Assembly: GCA_000376725.2 (NCBI GenBank)
Contig: KZ308282.1
Span: 256,164-320,163 of the forward strand
Source: Ladona fulva
Lineage: Eukaryota; Arthropoda; Insecta; Odonata; Libellulidae
Reading direction: 5' to 3'
DNA length: 64,000 bases
How positions within the stretch are numbered: the stretch's first letter is position 1; each line of letters starts with the position of its first letter. Below the pieces are notes generated by a model that was not told the origin of the DNA, made no database searches, and saw only the letters and a program-made list of their open reading frames with translations. Shown in pieces: positions 13,801 through 25,149 of this stretch. The position numbers and the translations under genes are program-made.

Positions 13801-14338
13801 CTATTATTCGAGAAAAAATAATATCTAGGAAAATAATTCTACTTTTCACTTAGCAATTCATATATTTTTCTTCTCTTAGAGCAGTAAATCAATTGACTGT
13901 ATTATCTATTAAGGTTGAAGTGAAGCAAAATACTTAACCTAGTTTCAGGATGATGCATCTTCTAAAAAGAAGCTCATTAAAATTGTACACTTTTTTCAGA
14001 TCTTCATCCATGGAGATAATATGGAAGAAATATTTAAGGTAATACCACAAAGAATACTTCCAAAAGAGTATGGAGGTGATGGAGGAACTACAGAAGAATT
14101 AGCAAGTATGTAATATCATTACTAAATGACTTAAGAGGAATGACACATAATCTAGATCCTGAGTCATGAAATTTTTATACTTTCAGTGGAATGGAAAAGT
14201 AAAATTGAAAGCTACAGGGATTGGTTCATGGAAGATAAAAACTATGGTGTGGATGAGTCAAAGCGACCAGGAAAACCGAAGACATATGAAGATTTATTTG
14301 GTATGGAAGGCTCTTTTAGACAGTTATCAGTTGATTAA
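4836..14338 (+). CDS. CRAL-TRIO / alpha-tocopherol transfer protein-like, gene 1 (5' partial)
   Basis: Five coding exons: 4836-4995, 5118-5376, 7235-7345, 14000-14105 and 14187-14338 (TAA). All have GT-AG borders, and the phases join without a stop. The first exon reads DDQHLVAFLRGCKFSLERTK, the CRAL-TRIO N-terminal motif. Later exons give the lipid-binding core (DPDDKGRRVFLMRPGKGDP, RPKGIHYIYSP) and the tail RPGKPKTYEDLFG..GSFRQLSVD typical of insect alpha-TTP-like proteins. The family moves tocopherol, retinoids or other hydrophobic ligands between membranes in the cytosol. Exon lengths (160, 259, 111, 106, 152) equal those of gene 2. The exon matching gene 2's first 139 coding bases is not found upstream, so it is outside the window, lost or unrecognised. 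An AATAAA lies at 14378. The 6.6-kb intron before 14000 is inflated by a probable assembly duplication. Ligand is not predictable. Confidence 0.88.
5519..6265. mobile_element. piggyBac-type non-autonomous element (739 bp, TTAA target sites)
   Basis: TTAA at 5519-5522 and 6262-6265 flank a 739-bp element whose ends are CCCTTCCGCTA and TAGCGAAAGGG, an inverted pair with one mismatch. A TTAA target and CCC..GGG ends are the hallmark of the piggyBac superfamily. Near the left end are GTCGTCTATAGACAA and GTGTATAGACGAC. No transposase frame was recognised, so it is a MITE. It lies in intron 3-4 of CRAL-TRIO gene 1. Confidence 0.75.
7346..9474. other. Intron of CRAL-TRIO gene 1
   Basis: AT-rich intron after the exon ending 7345. 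It contains the SINE at 8285-8400 and simple TCATCG-type sequence near 7571. Nothing else was supported. Confidence 0.55.
8285..8400 (+). mobile_element. tRNA-derived SINE head
   Basis: Pol III promoter boxes are spaced as in a tRNA: A box TAGCCAAGTAGG at 8308 and B box GGTTCAATTCC at 8352. The shared context CAGTGAAAGTGGTCC is nearly the same as in the copy at 21660. It lies in an intron of CRAL-TRIO gene 1. The 3' end is not defined. Confidence 0.6.
9475..9475. other. Assembly junctions marked by single n
   Basis: Single n characters stand at 9475, 13216, 14643, 17901, 19609, 30452, 39541, 42289 and 44584. At 13216, 17901 and 44584 the sequence after the n repeats sequence before it. Some scaffolders write a single n where two contigs are expected to overlap, which fits. 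Distances across these points are unreliable. Confidence 0.85.
9476..12616. repeat. 14-bp minisatellite array 1 (about 224 units)
   Basis: Perfect tandem copies of ACCATCTACCATAC run without a visible variant from the n at 9475 to 12616, followed by degenerate copies to about 12690. The unit is two 7-mers sharing ACCAT. Flanking evidence shows this block is probably a misplaced extra copy of array 2. It is open in all forward frames because the unit lacks stop codons, but it is not a gene. Confidence 0.95.
12617..13215. repeat. Duplicate of 16750-17348
   Basis: About 599 bases after array 1 match the bases after array 2 with only about one difference noticed (AATACACC against AATTCACC). It ends at an n. 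Read as assembly redundancy or an allele. Confidence 0.85.
13217..13619. repeat. Duplicate of 9075-9474 (contig overlap)
   Basis: Starts right after the n at 13216 and repeats the end of the previous contig with a few substitutions and a 3-base length change. It then runs on without any minisatellite. It therefore contradicts the array's position at 9476. Confidence 0.88.
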
Positions 14339-14643
14339 AAAGATCATCTTTGCAGAATTTAGGAAAGAATTTCTCTGAATAAAATATGCATAAATTATAT
14401 AATCATAGTATTATCAATTTGATGTTTTAATCTAACTTGTAAATATGCCTTACATATTCTGGAGCAGCGCTTACTTAGTAATTGGAACTTTGTATTACTC
14501 AATCTATAAGATAAATTTACTAAAGTGACTTGTAACACAAAGAGATGAAGAATAAATTTAATAAAAATTATTGTGAAATTGATTCTTTTTTCCAAAATCT
14601 TCTATCACTTTTCAATTGCAAGTAATTTTTAAATTAATGCAGN

Positions 14644-16749
14644 ACACCATCTACCATACACCATCTACCATACACCATCTACCATACACCATCTACCATA
14701 CACCATCTACCATACACCATCTACCATACACCATCTACCATACACCATCTACCATACACCATCTACCATACACCATCTACCATACACCATCTACCATACA
14801 CCATCTACCATACACCATCTACCATACACCATCTACCATACACCATCTACCATACACCATCTACCATACACCATCTACCATACACCATCTACCATACACC
14901 ATCTACCATACACCATCTACCATACACCATCTACCATACACCATCTACCATACACCATCTACCATACACCATCTACCATACACCATCTACCATACACCAT
15001 CTACCATACACCATCTACCATACACCATCTACCATACACCATCTACCATACACCATCTACCATACACCATCTACCATACACCATCTACCATACACCATCT
15101 ACCATACACCATCTACCATACACCATCTACCATACACCATCTACCATACACCATCTACCATACACCATCTACCATACACCATCTACCATACACCATCTAC
15201 CATACACCATCTACCATACACCATCTACCATACACCATCTACCATACACCATCTACCATACACCATCTACCATACACCATCTACCATACACCATCTACCA
15301 TACACCATCTACCATACACCATCTACCATACACCATCTACCATACACCATCTACCATACACCATCTACCATACACCATCTACCATACACCATCTACCATA
15401 CACCATCTACCATACACCATCTACCATACACCATCTACCATACACCATCTACCATACACCATCTACCATACACCATCTACCATACACCATCTACCATACA
15501 CCATCTACCATACACCATCTACCATACACCATCTACCATACACCATCTACCATACACCATCTACCATACACCATCTACCATACACCATCTACCATACACC
15601 ATCTACCATACACCATCTACCATACACCATCTACCATACACCATCTACCATACACCATCTACCATACACCATCTACCATACACCATCTACCATACACCAT
15701 CTACCATACACCATCTACCATACACCATCTACCATACACCATCTACCATACACCATCTACCATACACCATCTACCATACACCATCTACCATACACCATCT
15801 ACCATACACCATCTACCATACACCATCTACCATACACCATCTACCATACACCATCTACCATACACCATCTACCATACACCATCTACCATACACCATCTAC
15901 CATACACCATCTACCATACACCATCTACCATACACCATCTACCATACACCATCTACCATACACCATCTACCATACACCATCTACCATACACCATCTACCA
16001 TACACCATCTACCATACACCATCTACCATACACCATCTACCATACACCATCTACCATACACCATCTACCATACACCATCTACCATACACCATCTACCATA
16101 CACCATCTACCATACACCATCTACCATACACCATCTACCATACACCATCTACCATACACCATCTACCATACACCATCTACCATACACCATCTACCATACA
16201 CCATCTACCATACACCATCTACCATACACCATCTACCATACACCATCTACCATACACCATCTACCATACACCATCTACCATACACCATCTACCATACACC
16301 ATCTACCATACACCATCTACCATACACCATCTACCATACACCATCTACCATACACCATCTACCATACACCATCTACCATACACCATCTACCATACACCAT
16401 CTACCATACACCATCTACCATACACCATCTACCATACACCATCTACCATACACCATCTACCATACACCATCTACCATACACCATCTACCATACACCATCT
16501 ACCATACACCATCTACCATACACCATCTACCATACACCATCTACCATACACCATCTACCATACACCATCTACCATACACCATCTACCATACACCATCTAC
16601 CATACACCATCTACCATACACCATCTACCATACACCATCTACCATACACCATCTACCATACACCATCTACCATACACCATCTACCATACACCATCTACCA
16701 TACACCATCTACCATACACCATCTACCATACACCATCTACCATACACCA
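14644..16749. repeat. 14-bp minisatellite array 2 (about 150 units)
   Basis: Same unit as array 1, running from the n at 14643, again perfect, with the same degenerate right edge (to about 16827). It lies between the stop of CRAL-TRIO gene 1 and gene 2. The long open frame across it is periodic (14 residues per 42 bases) and has no coding meaning. Real copy number is unknown because the left edge is an assembly junction. Confidence 0.95.
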
Positions 16750-17348
16750 CCATCTATACACTATCTGCCATACATCACCTGCCCTACATCGTCATCCATA
16801 CAATGCCTGCCATGCACCGCCTGTTGTAATTCACCAGCAGATTGCGGTGACCTACAAAACTAACTCTATCTGTTGGGTTTCAAGATGACACTATATTGGA
16901 CAGTACCATATAAGATCTATAGCAAAGATATTAATTCACCACTGTATTTATGGTATATGGCCATTCCTATTATGGTTTAGATGCTGCTCATAAAACTTAG
17001 ATTCAATGATCAAGGCAAAGTTGAAACGGGAAGTAGCTCAAAATATTATTCTAATTTCCTGTACATTCCTTGAGGAGTCAAAATGAATGTACCCTGGTAT
17101 TGAACCAATGATCAATTTAGAAGTTTTTTTTAACTTTTATATGTGCTATACTCATTAGTTCTATCCATATAATGCATTTTAGCTATTTTGTTTTTCGGAA
17201 ATCATCTTGAAAACAGTTTTTAAAAGCCACCCCGAATAAACCTTATGGGAGAAATTTGATACATCCTGGCATCAAACCAATTATACTTATAGCAGAATTC
17301 CTTTCATATTATGGTTTAAAAATTTCTCTAGTAACTATCCTTAAGGTT

Positions 17349-19476
17349 TGATGCCAAAATCGTATTTGGAAGTGGCTTAAAATATCATCTGAGTTTCCTG
17401 TACATTTCTTGCAGAGAAATATTTAATCCACCATGGTGTTGAACCAAGAATCAGTTTAGGAGTTACTAGGTTTGAATATGAACCACAATCACAAATACTC
17501 AAATTATAGCAATATATTATTATTATTATTATTATTATTATAGCAATGTATTGTATATTATCTAAAATTGTTACATAGTCACAAACAATTTTTAAATGCA
17601 AAGTACTATCTAATTATCTCTATGGGAAATACCACTTTAAGATATATTAATAAACCACCTTATGTATTTTGAACAGGAAAATTTGAATCGAACCCAGGAT
17701 TTATGGTAGTTGTCCAGCTACTATTGCTATTCAGACGCTCCTCTATTATACATTCTTAAGGTTTTAAGGTGATGTCATATTGGGAAGTAGCCAAATACAT
17801 GATTTGAGTTTCCTATAGATTTTATTATATGGATAATTTATATGGAAGAATATTTAAGCTGCCCTGGCATCGAACTATGGACCAACATAGAAGAGGTACA
17901 NATTATACATTCTTAAGGTTTTAAGGTGATGTCATATTGGGAAGTAGCCAAATACATGATTTGAGTTTCCTATAGATTTTATTATATGGATAATTTATAT
18001 GGAAGAATATTTAAGCTGCCCTGGCATCGAACTATGGACCAACATAGAAGAGGTACACCTTGACTACCAAGTATAGTCACCAATGTTATGCACAAGCCAA
18101 ATTACATCTATCTGGCTTTTTGGAAGGTGATCAAAATACAATATAAAAAGTCCACCAAGAGTAAGTTAAATAGACGGAATTTGAAGTTCCATTATGTAGA
18201 ACCCTCTGATCAGTGCAGTAATATCCCTTGTTAAAGGAAAGCTACCTTTCAAAACCCATGTAAGTGATTCTGCATTTCAATTGGTTCATTCTAAAAGAAA
18301 CACATGGGCTTTTAAAGCTCTGCTGTATAACTCTTACTGGAATGGCACCTTCATAACTAAAATGGAAAATACTTCAGGTTATCACACATAAAAGGAAAGC
18401 TTTGTAACTGAGAAATGAATTACAATGCAGCCTTATATAATGATCATTGATAAGAGAACAGAATTCTTTCATTTTGTTTTGACTCTGTTCAGATTTGGTT
18501 GTTTATCAAGAGGTTGGATATAGATATGCTCAAGGAGCTACTATCTAATCTCTTATCAAGCACCTAAACCTACACATTTTTCACACACAATCTAGACAGC
18601 AGAATCATCACAACAAACTGCTAAAGTGAGGTAAGTATCTTACCTGATGTTTAATTCTTTTATACCAATTTATCCTCAAATAAAGAAATTAACTTAATTT
18701 AGCTTCAGAATTAGGAATAATAAGGAAAAAATGTATTTCATTATTTACTGTATTATCTCAGTAGAGATTAATAAGTAACATTAATGTATAGCATGTACTT
18801 AAGTTACTGGTCCGGACTTTGTTAATAAATCTGTCAAATGATATTTATTCATGTCCTCTGTCATCAATTTAAGATATAAATCATTTATCTATATATTTTA
18901 ATTTTGCTCTCTGGCTAGGTGGCAAGTTGAAGGTCTGTCAAACTTACTGAATAATATTTTACATTATCTGGTATGTGCCCAAAGGCAGGAGGGATTTCCC
19001 TTCAAAAGCCTTCCTTAGGCAGTGCATTTCACATTGAAAATCTTTACATTATTCCATTAAAAAGTTATGCATTAGTCATTACAAATTTTTTTTTTACATA
19101 GATCATATTTTCCAATAATTTTACAATAGGTTGGCATGTACATAAAAATATACATCTGTTTATAGATCAATAGTATATAACATGCATTTTCCTGATTAAC
19201 TGATTCCTGAAAGCCTGATTTAACTCAGGGAATGAGATTGAATGTGATATTTCTTCTGCACACAGAAATATATCAAAGGGAAGAAAAATAAGCTAAACTA
19301 TATGGTAGATAGAATACTCATGACTAAAGTAAAAGCAGTTACTATTTATGTTGTAGTAATATCCAGAATCCAGATCCAAAGGTTCCCTCCAATCTCAAGT
19401 TTCCTACTCAGATAGGGTAACTAGATCCTCCTCAGGTTCATTGAAACCCAAGTCTTTGTGACTAGGGTCCCCTACA
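17349..19476. other. Intergenic DNA between CRAL-TRIO genes 1 and 2
   Basis: Contains a (TTA)n microsatellite at 17516-17542 and the 156-bp duplicated overlap around 17901. No gene found. The promoter and any non-coding first exon of gene 2 should lie here or just downstream. Confidence 0.5.
17902..18057. repeat. Exact 156-bp copy of 17745-17900
   Basis: The 156 bases before and after the n at 17901 are identical. The unmerged overlap of two contigs explains it; it is unlikely to be a genomic tandem repeat. Confidence 0.9.
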
Positions 19477-19600
19477 GTGATCAGCAGCAGTGACAGTGAC
19501 TTTTCTGTTCATACTCTTAGGTTATTGCATTTTAATGTGCAGTGCATTCGTAACTCACTTTCTGAAATTGAAGTTGCTGAAATGACTTTCATATATTTTT
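19477..19600 (+). pseudogene. LINE ORF2 endonuclease N-terminal fragment
   Basis: The frame reads HTLRLLHFNVQCIRNSLSEI. This matches the first strand of AP-type endonucleases of LINEs (family pattern L..HxNVQSIRNK..EIE). It degenerates at about 19590, before the single n at 19609. It lies about 180 bases before the start codon of CRAL-TRIO gene 2, so it may contribute to that gene's 5' untranslated region or promoter. Confidence 0.6.
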
Positions 19601-19781
19601 TTTTTGAANAGACAAAATGTTTTCTTTGTTCAAGCAAATTAAGATTAATGGCTTTTGCTTTTTTATGTAGCAACAGGATAAATTCCATGAAACAATTAGA
19701 AATCATCCATGATCAATATCTTGTATTGATTTTAAGCATGGTACTATTATTTGATGTTTCAGATACTCATAACTTGTCATC

Positions 19782-22700
19782 ATGTCCATCCGACCTTTAC
19801 CCAAGGACCTTGAGGAAGTTTCAAAAAGGGAATTATTTGAAGATCCCAAAAGACTTGGCAGTGACATACAGCATATTAAGGAATGGCTCAAAAAGCAGCC
19901 CCACATTAGAGCAAGGATGGGTAAATTTTTTCCCTTATGACTGCAAACAATATTTTTTTTCAAATTACAGGAGCTTAAGCAATGTTATTTAACATATACA
20001 TGATGAACTGAAATATAATAATATGAATCCAAAGGACTACTAATTTGAGTACAATTTGTTTTATATAGAAAAATTAAATGGAATCAAATATAAGTTACTG
20101 CTAAGAACAGGGGTGGCTAACCTGTAGTATGCATGATCAAAATGGCACAGGAGGGAATTATTTTGGTATGCCGAAATATGACAAGACTGTCCTTGTTGTT
20201 GTATATTCTTCGCCTACAAACTGACTTCTTAGAGTAAATAAATGTAGATTCTGTTCATTATTAATGATAACAGATGATTATTAAGGTCAGTTGCAACATT
20301 TTAATCCAACTATAGACATAGTGAAATAGACTTTTTCTGCACCTAGTTAATGGTATGGGACCACATTGACAAGCTAGTCCTTTGTATTTGCCCTCCTGTA
20401 AAGAAAGGTTTGCCATCCCTGGTCTTGAAGCTTCATGACAATTATGAGCTCACTCAATAATATGAGATTCCCTTACGATGAAAATTCTTGAAATACCTCT
20501 GGAGCTATTGACAACAGTGCTATATTGGTTATTAATTACTGATAAATACATACCAGTAAGGCAATAAATATTTTGTTGAATAATTATCTGAATTGCTTTT
20601 ATCTTAATTATCATAAATTGAAATCATAATTTTCAGATGATCAATTCATAGTTGCATTTCTTCGTGGATGCAAATTCAGCTTGGAAAGAACAAAAGAAAA
20701 ACTTGATGCATATTATACTATGAAAACAGTTCTAAAGGACTTTTTTGGTGATCGGGATCCAATGAGGCCAGAAATACAGAAAGTTTTGGATTTAGGGTAA
20801 ATGCACCACTATTTACTACTACTTCTAAGGATGACCTTAAGGTACAATTAATCTTGAGCCATGTTATCAGCTGGTGTCAGGTTCATCATATTAATTTAAT
20901 ACAAATTAAATCATGAAAATAATACTATAAAATAGTATTTGGTAGTGGTAATAATAGTAATGGTATTTACATATTTGGTATAAAATAATACCAAATATGC
21001 ACTAAACTACATAAACCCATGCAGGAAAAATTAAATTTAGTAAAATTGTCATATTTTAAATTTAGATACCATATGGTCTAGTTCTTGTATTCAGATATTC
21101 TATTCTGCATTATGAAAAAAGCATTTAGTATTTTAACATTCTTCTTAGCCTGCAGTTCATTTGTTTGAAAAAGCTGCTAATAATCATATTAACTACAAAT
21201 ATTCGGCTAATAAATAAAATTATTTAAATACTTCATGTGATACTGGAACCTTAGTGAAGAATTATCTCTACACTTTCTTTTAATTTACAGTATTATAACT
21301 CCATTGCCAGAACCAGATGATAATGGGAGAAGAGTGTTTTTGTTGAGAGTTGGAATACAGGATCCTTCTGAGGTTAAAGTCACTGATGTTTTTAAGACAA
21401 ATATGATGATGATGGAAACAATGTTGATGGATGATGACAGACTTGTGGTCTGTGGAAATGTGAGTGTCCTTGATCTCAGTTCAGTGACTCTCAGTCATGC
21501 AGCTCAAATGACTCCCACCATAGTGAAACAGGCAATGATAAGTTTTCAGGTAAGGAAAATATATCATATCTCTAAATAGTTGCAAAAAGTTTCTAACTTC
21601 TGAATCCATTGAGTTTTTTCATAAGGATTACAATATTAGGGGAGGTTACTTTCACCAAGGCTTCTGGATATATAGCTAAGTGGTCAATGTGTTTGACTTC
21701 GATGAAAGTGATCCCGGGTTCAATTCCAGGTGCAAGCCTATGTCTGAAGTGACTTCAGTTGTCAAAGTATAAAAGTACTATGACATCTACTTTCACTAAC
21801 AGGATACTTAAATTATATAGACATCAATTATGAACTTAATTGAAGAGTGGAAAATTTGTATCGGTATTCCAAATATGATACTAATCAATGCAGTAATACA
21901 TCATGTATTTACATCCAAATGATGGAATTAAAATTTCTCCTACACTTTCAAAGCAGATTAAATTTTGCAACATGTTTCACTAGCAAGCTAGCATCATCAG
22001 GCTAGCTCATTTATGAAACATGTTGCCAAATGAAAATTTACTATGAATTTATATTCAAATGTAAGTATCTCATTAGAAAATTAGCATAATTGCAAATTTT
22101 GAATTGAAAGTATTGAATTCAATTGAATATTTGTTTTTAAACATAACGGTAAAGGTCTTGTACCGCACAGCAGGTTTGTGTAGTACCAATGCATCATTAT
22201 GGCACATCATACTATTGTCGCCATGACATTATTCAAATGAAAAAGAACTGTGGTATATCCCTAAATGTTTTATTACCTCCAATAGATTGGGTGGCTCGGT
22301 TTGATCCCGGGTGGTTCCGCCGCCGGTTCCTTGTCCCTAACCGGTGGTTGGAGACGCCCTCGTACTTCCGCCTCAGTCCGCGCACACGGTTCGACCGCTC
22401 GGGAGGGGGTTTCCGTAAGGAGCACACCACCAGCGAATCTACGCTATATCACACCAAGTGGGGGGTCTCCGTTTGGGAGTGCGCCTCCGACAATTCGTGG
22501 TTCTGTCTCCCGCGGCGGAGCCGTCTGTGGCTTTATATATGCTTTGCTGGGTCCAAGGGTCACTCGGTGCTCCTCGGGAGTGAGGATGCCCTCGCCCCGA
22601 TGAGCAATGCAATGTCCCCCGAGGATGAGCAATGCAAAGTCTTCCGCCTCCTCGCTACACTATGTATGATTACTTAGTTAGCTTATTTAAGGGAGGGAGG

Positions 22701-25149
22701 GTTCTTGGAGGACTTTCAACAAATAAAAAAATTGTAGAATAGTAAAATTAGAAAATAATGAAGCAAACTCTATTGTGAACAATAGAATCAGATATGTTTC
22801 ATTAGACAATCCCTTTCACACTTAGATAGATAGACAGATTGGTATATTGTTTCTTTTAACAAAAAAATATATAAAATAAGATTTTTTCACAAAAAAAAAC
22901 TGAAATTTTAGGTTGCCTTCTAGCTTTACCTGTGCTGAAGCCATTATCAAACAATAAAATACATTCATTGCAGAAAAATCAAAAACTTTATGCATTAAAA
23001 AATAAACAAAGTATAAAATGAATACAGCGAATTCAGAAAAAGGTATATTTCCATCATTAGTCAAAAATTTGTAAGATGAAAGAATTTCTTATAGCTTTTG
23101 ACACTGATTATATTTTGAGGTAACATATTAAAATCCTTTTGGTTCATATAAGCATATCAATTATAGAAAAGTTATATTAAGTTAAATAAAATATGCATAA
23201 CCTTTTCTTAAATTAAAATTAGCTGTAGTATCACTGATACAAGGAATATTACTACTAATAATGTAAAATAACTTTTACTCTTAAAAAAAAACTTGTAGAG
23301 GAAGTGTCAGCAAACATACCAATAATGGGGGAAGTCTGTTCAAAACTACTTTTTAATTTAATCCTCCTGATTATTCTTTCTATCAAATTATTTTTTTACA
23401 GTTTTGAAAGTTTACTTTTGTGAAAGAAAAAAATTAATAATGATGAAGGTACTGAAGCCTCATATTATTTAGTAATTTCTTTGTTGGCATTACGTTATAA
23501 TTTTTGAAGTACTTTTAGCAACATTTGGAGGTCACAAAAGAAAACCTTAAAATCAACAGTAAAAGCAGAGTACTTGAAATAGTAAACTAACTGAATTTGG
23601 TAGCATATAAGATGTACTCTCATTTCTGTTGGTAGACTGAGAAAAAATGGTTTAAAAGCATAGTAATAACATAAGTTACAGTTCTGTTTAATTTTCTCTT
23701 TCAGTTTTCAAAGTACATTTAGTTTAAATCATATATATACTTCAATCCATCAAGCTTGACAGAACCATAGTTATAAGACCCAGGAGTCAATTTTTGACCT
23801 ATTTTTCAGAAAAAGACGTCTGAAATACTGTCAAATATAGTAAATTTCAATTATATAGTTATGCATGTATCTACTATGGTTTATCACTTCATCCATTGAG
23901 GACTAGATTTCAAATAATAATTATTTCCTTATCCTAATTTCATTAGGAAGCATATCCAGTGAGACCAAAAGGAGTTAATTACGTTCATACACCACCAGCA
24001 TTTGAGGCAATCTTCAACCTTTTCAAATCTTTTTCCAAGGAAAAACTCAAAAAAAGGGTAAGATCTTCAGAAGCAATAATACCTCTTTACTCTTAATGTA
24101 TGCTTATAACTCTATTTTAATGATCTAAGAACTTTGAAATGAAATTTAAAAGAATAAGAACTGTAGATTTCAAGAGATTTGGACGTTTCTTATCATTTTG
24201 GATGTTATTGAATTATTTTCATATTTTAATCCATGTTTCATATCAGAGGTTTGCAAATGGGTTACAACCTTATTAGAGAATGAGGAAGTTAGTTTTTTGT
24301 CTCTATTTGCATGGTTTTAATTTGTACCACTCCTTTGTGGACCAACCATCCCTCCATCATCATGAAGATTGAGGGATAAGTGTTATTTATTACTTATATT
24401 ACAATGAATATAAGACTTGACTTGACTTGTTGTTTATTTATGCTGGGCCAGATGAAGCCAAGTGGCCCCCTCTTCCCCTGGCCCAGCGCTCTCTCTAAAG
24501 GTCAAGTACAAAAAATACATATATACAATTTGTACATAGGTAAAAAATAATTAAGAGAGAAACACTAAGAGTGTGTTCTTATCCAAGAAAAGTATTTAGC
24601 CATTCAAGAGGTATTTAGATAAAAAACAAGCAAAGGTAATGAGGAAAGATAAAACTGTTATACCCAATTCATGCCTAATGAAAAGTGAAGCATGAGTAGC
24701 ATAGAGATATTATAAAACTTCAAACATTATTATGACTATTTTATCCTTGAACATAAATCAAGTGCTTGATTTAATTATTAATAGCAAAATATCTTTCAAC
24801 TTTTCCTTTTAATAGTTATTTGTGCATGGAGATGACATGGAATCATTATATAAGATGGTTCCTCAAAGAATTTTACCCAGGGAATATGGAGGGGAAGCTG
24901 GACCATTGGCAGATATTGCAAGCACGTATTGTATTGCTTAATAACTATTGAAAATAGTAGTGTAAACATAAGTATAACAAATGTCTTCATATTTCAGGAG
25001 AATGGAAAAACAAAATGGAAAGCTATAGAGACTGGTTTTTGGAAGATAGCAGATATGGGGTTGATGAGTCAAAGAGACCAGGGAAACCTAAAACATATGA
25101 AGACTTGTTTGGAGTAGAAGGCTCTTTCAGACAATTATCTGTGGATTAG
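19782..25149 (+). CDS. CRAL-TRIO / alpha-tocopherol transfer protein-like, gene 2 (complete)
   Basis: Six coding exons: 19782-19920 (in an exon that may begin at 19763), 20637-20796, 21291-21549, 23947-24057, 24816-24921 and 24998-25149 (TAG). The sum is 927 nt, 308 aa, the usual family length. The start is the ATG of MSIRPLPKDLEEVSKRELFE, the only Met in the first exon frame. The N-terminal helical domain runs through HIRARMDDQFIVAFLRGCKF. The CRAL-TRIO lipid pocket follows (EPDDNGRRVFLLR, SHAAQMTPTIVKQ, RPKGVNYVHTP, PQRILPREYGG). The C-terminus is YGVDESKRPGKPKTYEDLFG. Expected to be a cytosolic carrier of tocopherol or another hydrophobic ligand; no signal peptide or membrane segment is seen. 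Intron 5 needs a GC donor at 24922. A polyadenylation signal lies at 25356. It is a tandem paralogue of gene 1. Confidence 0.92.
21655..21790 (+). mobile_element. tRNA-derived SINE, second copy
   Basis: A box TAGCTAAGTGG at 21673 and B box GGTTCAATTCC at 21717. The stretch GATGAAAGTGATCCCGGG corresponds to the SINE at 8285. It is followed by an unrelated body. It lies in intron 3 of CRAL-TRIO gene 2. Confidence 0.62.
21966..22033 (-). ncRNA. Hammerhead-like hairpin, probable solo Penelope tail
   Basis: On the minus strand the order is CCTGATGATG, a stem using CTAG/CTAG, then GTGAAACATG. That gives the intact CTGATGA and GAAA boxes of a hammerhead core. It is enclosed by a perfect inverted repeat, GCAACATGTTTCA and TGAAACATGTTGC. 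It sits in intron 3 of CRAL-TRIO gene 2, antisense to it. Best read as a fragment of a Penelope-type element. Helix II is not perfectly regular, so activity is uncertain. Confidence 0.45.
22290..22645. other. GC- and CpG-rich island inside intron 3 of CRAL-TRIO gene 2
   Basis: About 350 bases of clearly higher GC content in otherwise AT-rich DNA (for example TTCCGCCGCCGGTTCC near 22314). It has open frames on both strands of 100-160 codons, none resembling a known protein. A pasted-in repeat or SINE/LINE body is likelier than a gene or promoter. Confidence 0.5.
24425..24545. repeat. Interspersed repeat tail with 10-bp inverted repeat
   Basis: GCTGGGCCAG at 24442 and CTGGCCCAGC at 24478 form a perfect 10-bp stem. 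It sits in a GC-richer patch preceded by TTGACTTGACTTGTTG. It looks like a retroelement 3' region in intron 4 of CRAL-TRIO gene 2. Family not identified. Confidence 0.4.

Noticed and set aside
14616..16829. 737-codon open frame across the minisatellite
   Set aside because: The 14-bp unit contains no forward stop in any frame, so the frame is a by-product of the repeat; the 14-residue period has no protein meaning.
17745..18057. Biological tandem duplication
   Set aside because: The exact 156-bp copy hinges on an n and has the same length as the one at 44584, so it is an assembly overlap.
22189..22677. 162-codon gene in the GC-rich island
   Set aside because: Frames are open on both strands because of base composition; there is no recognisable domain and it lies inside an intron.
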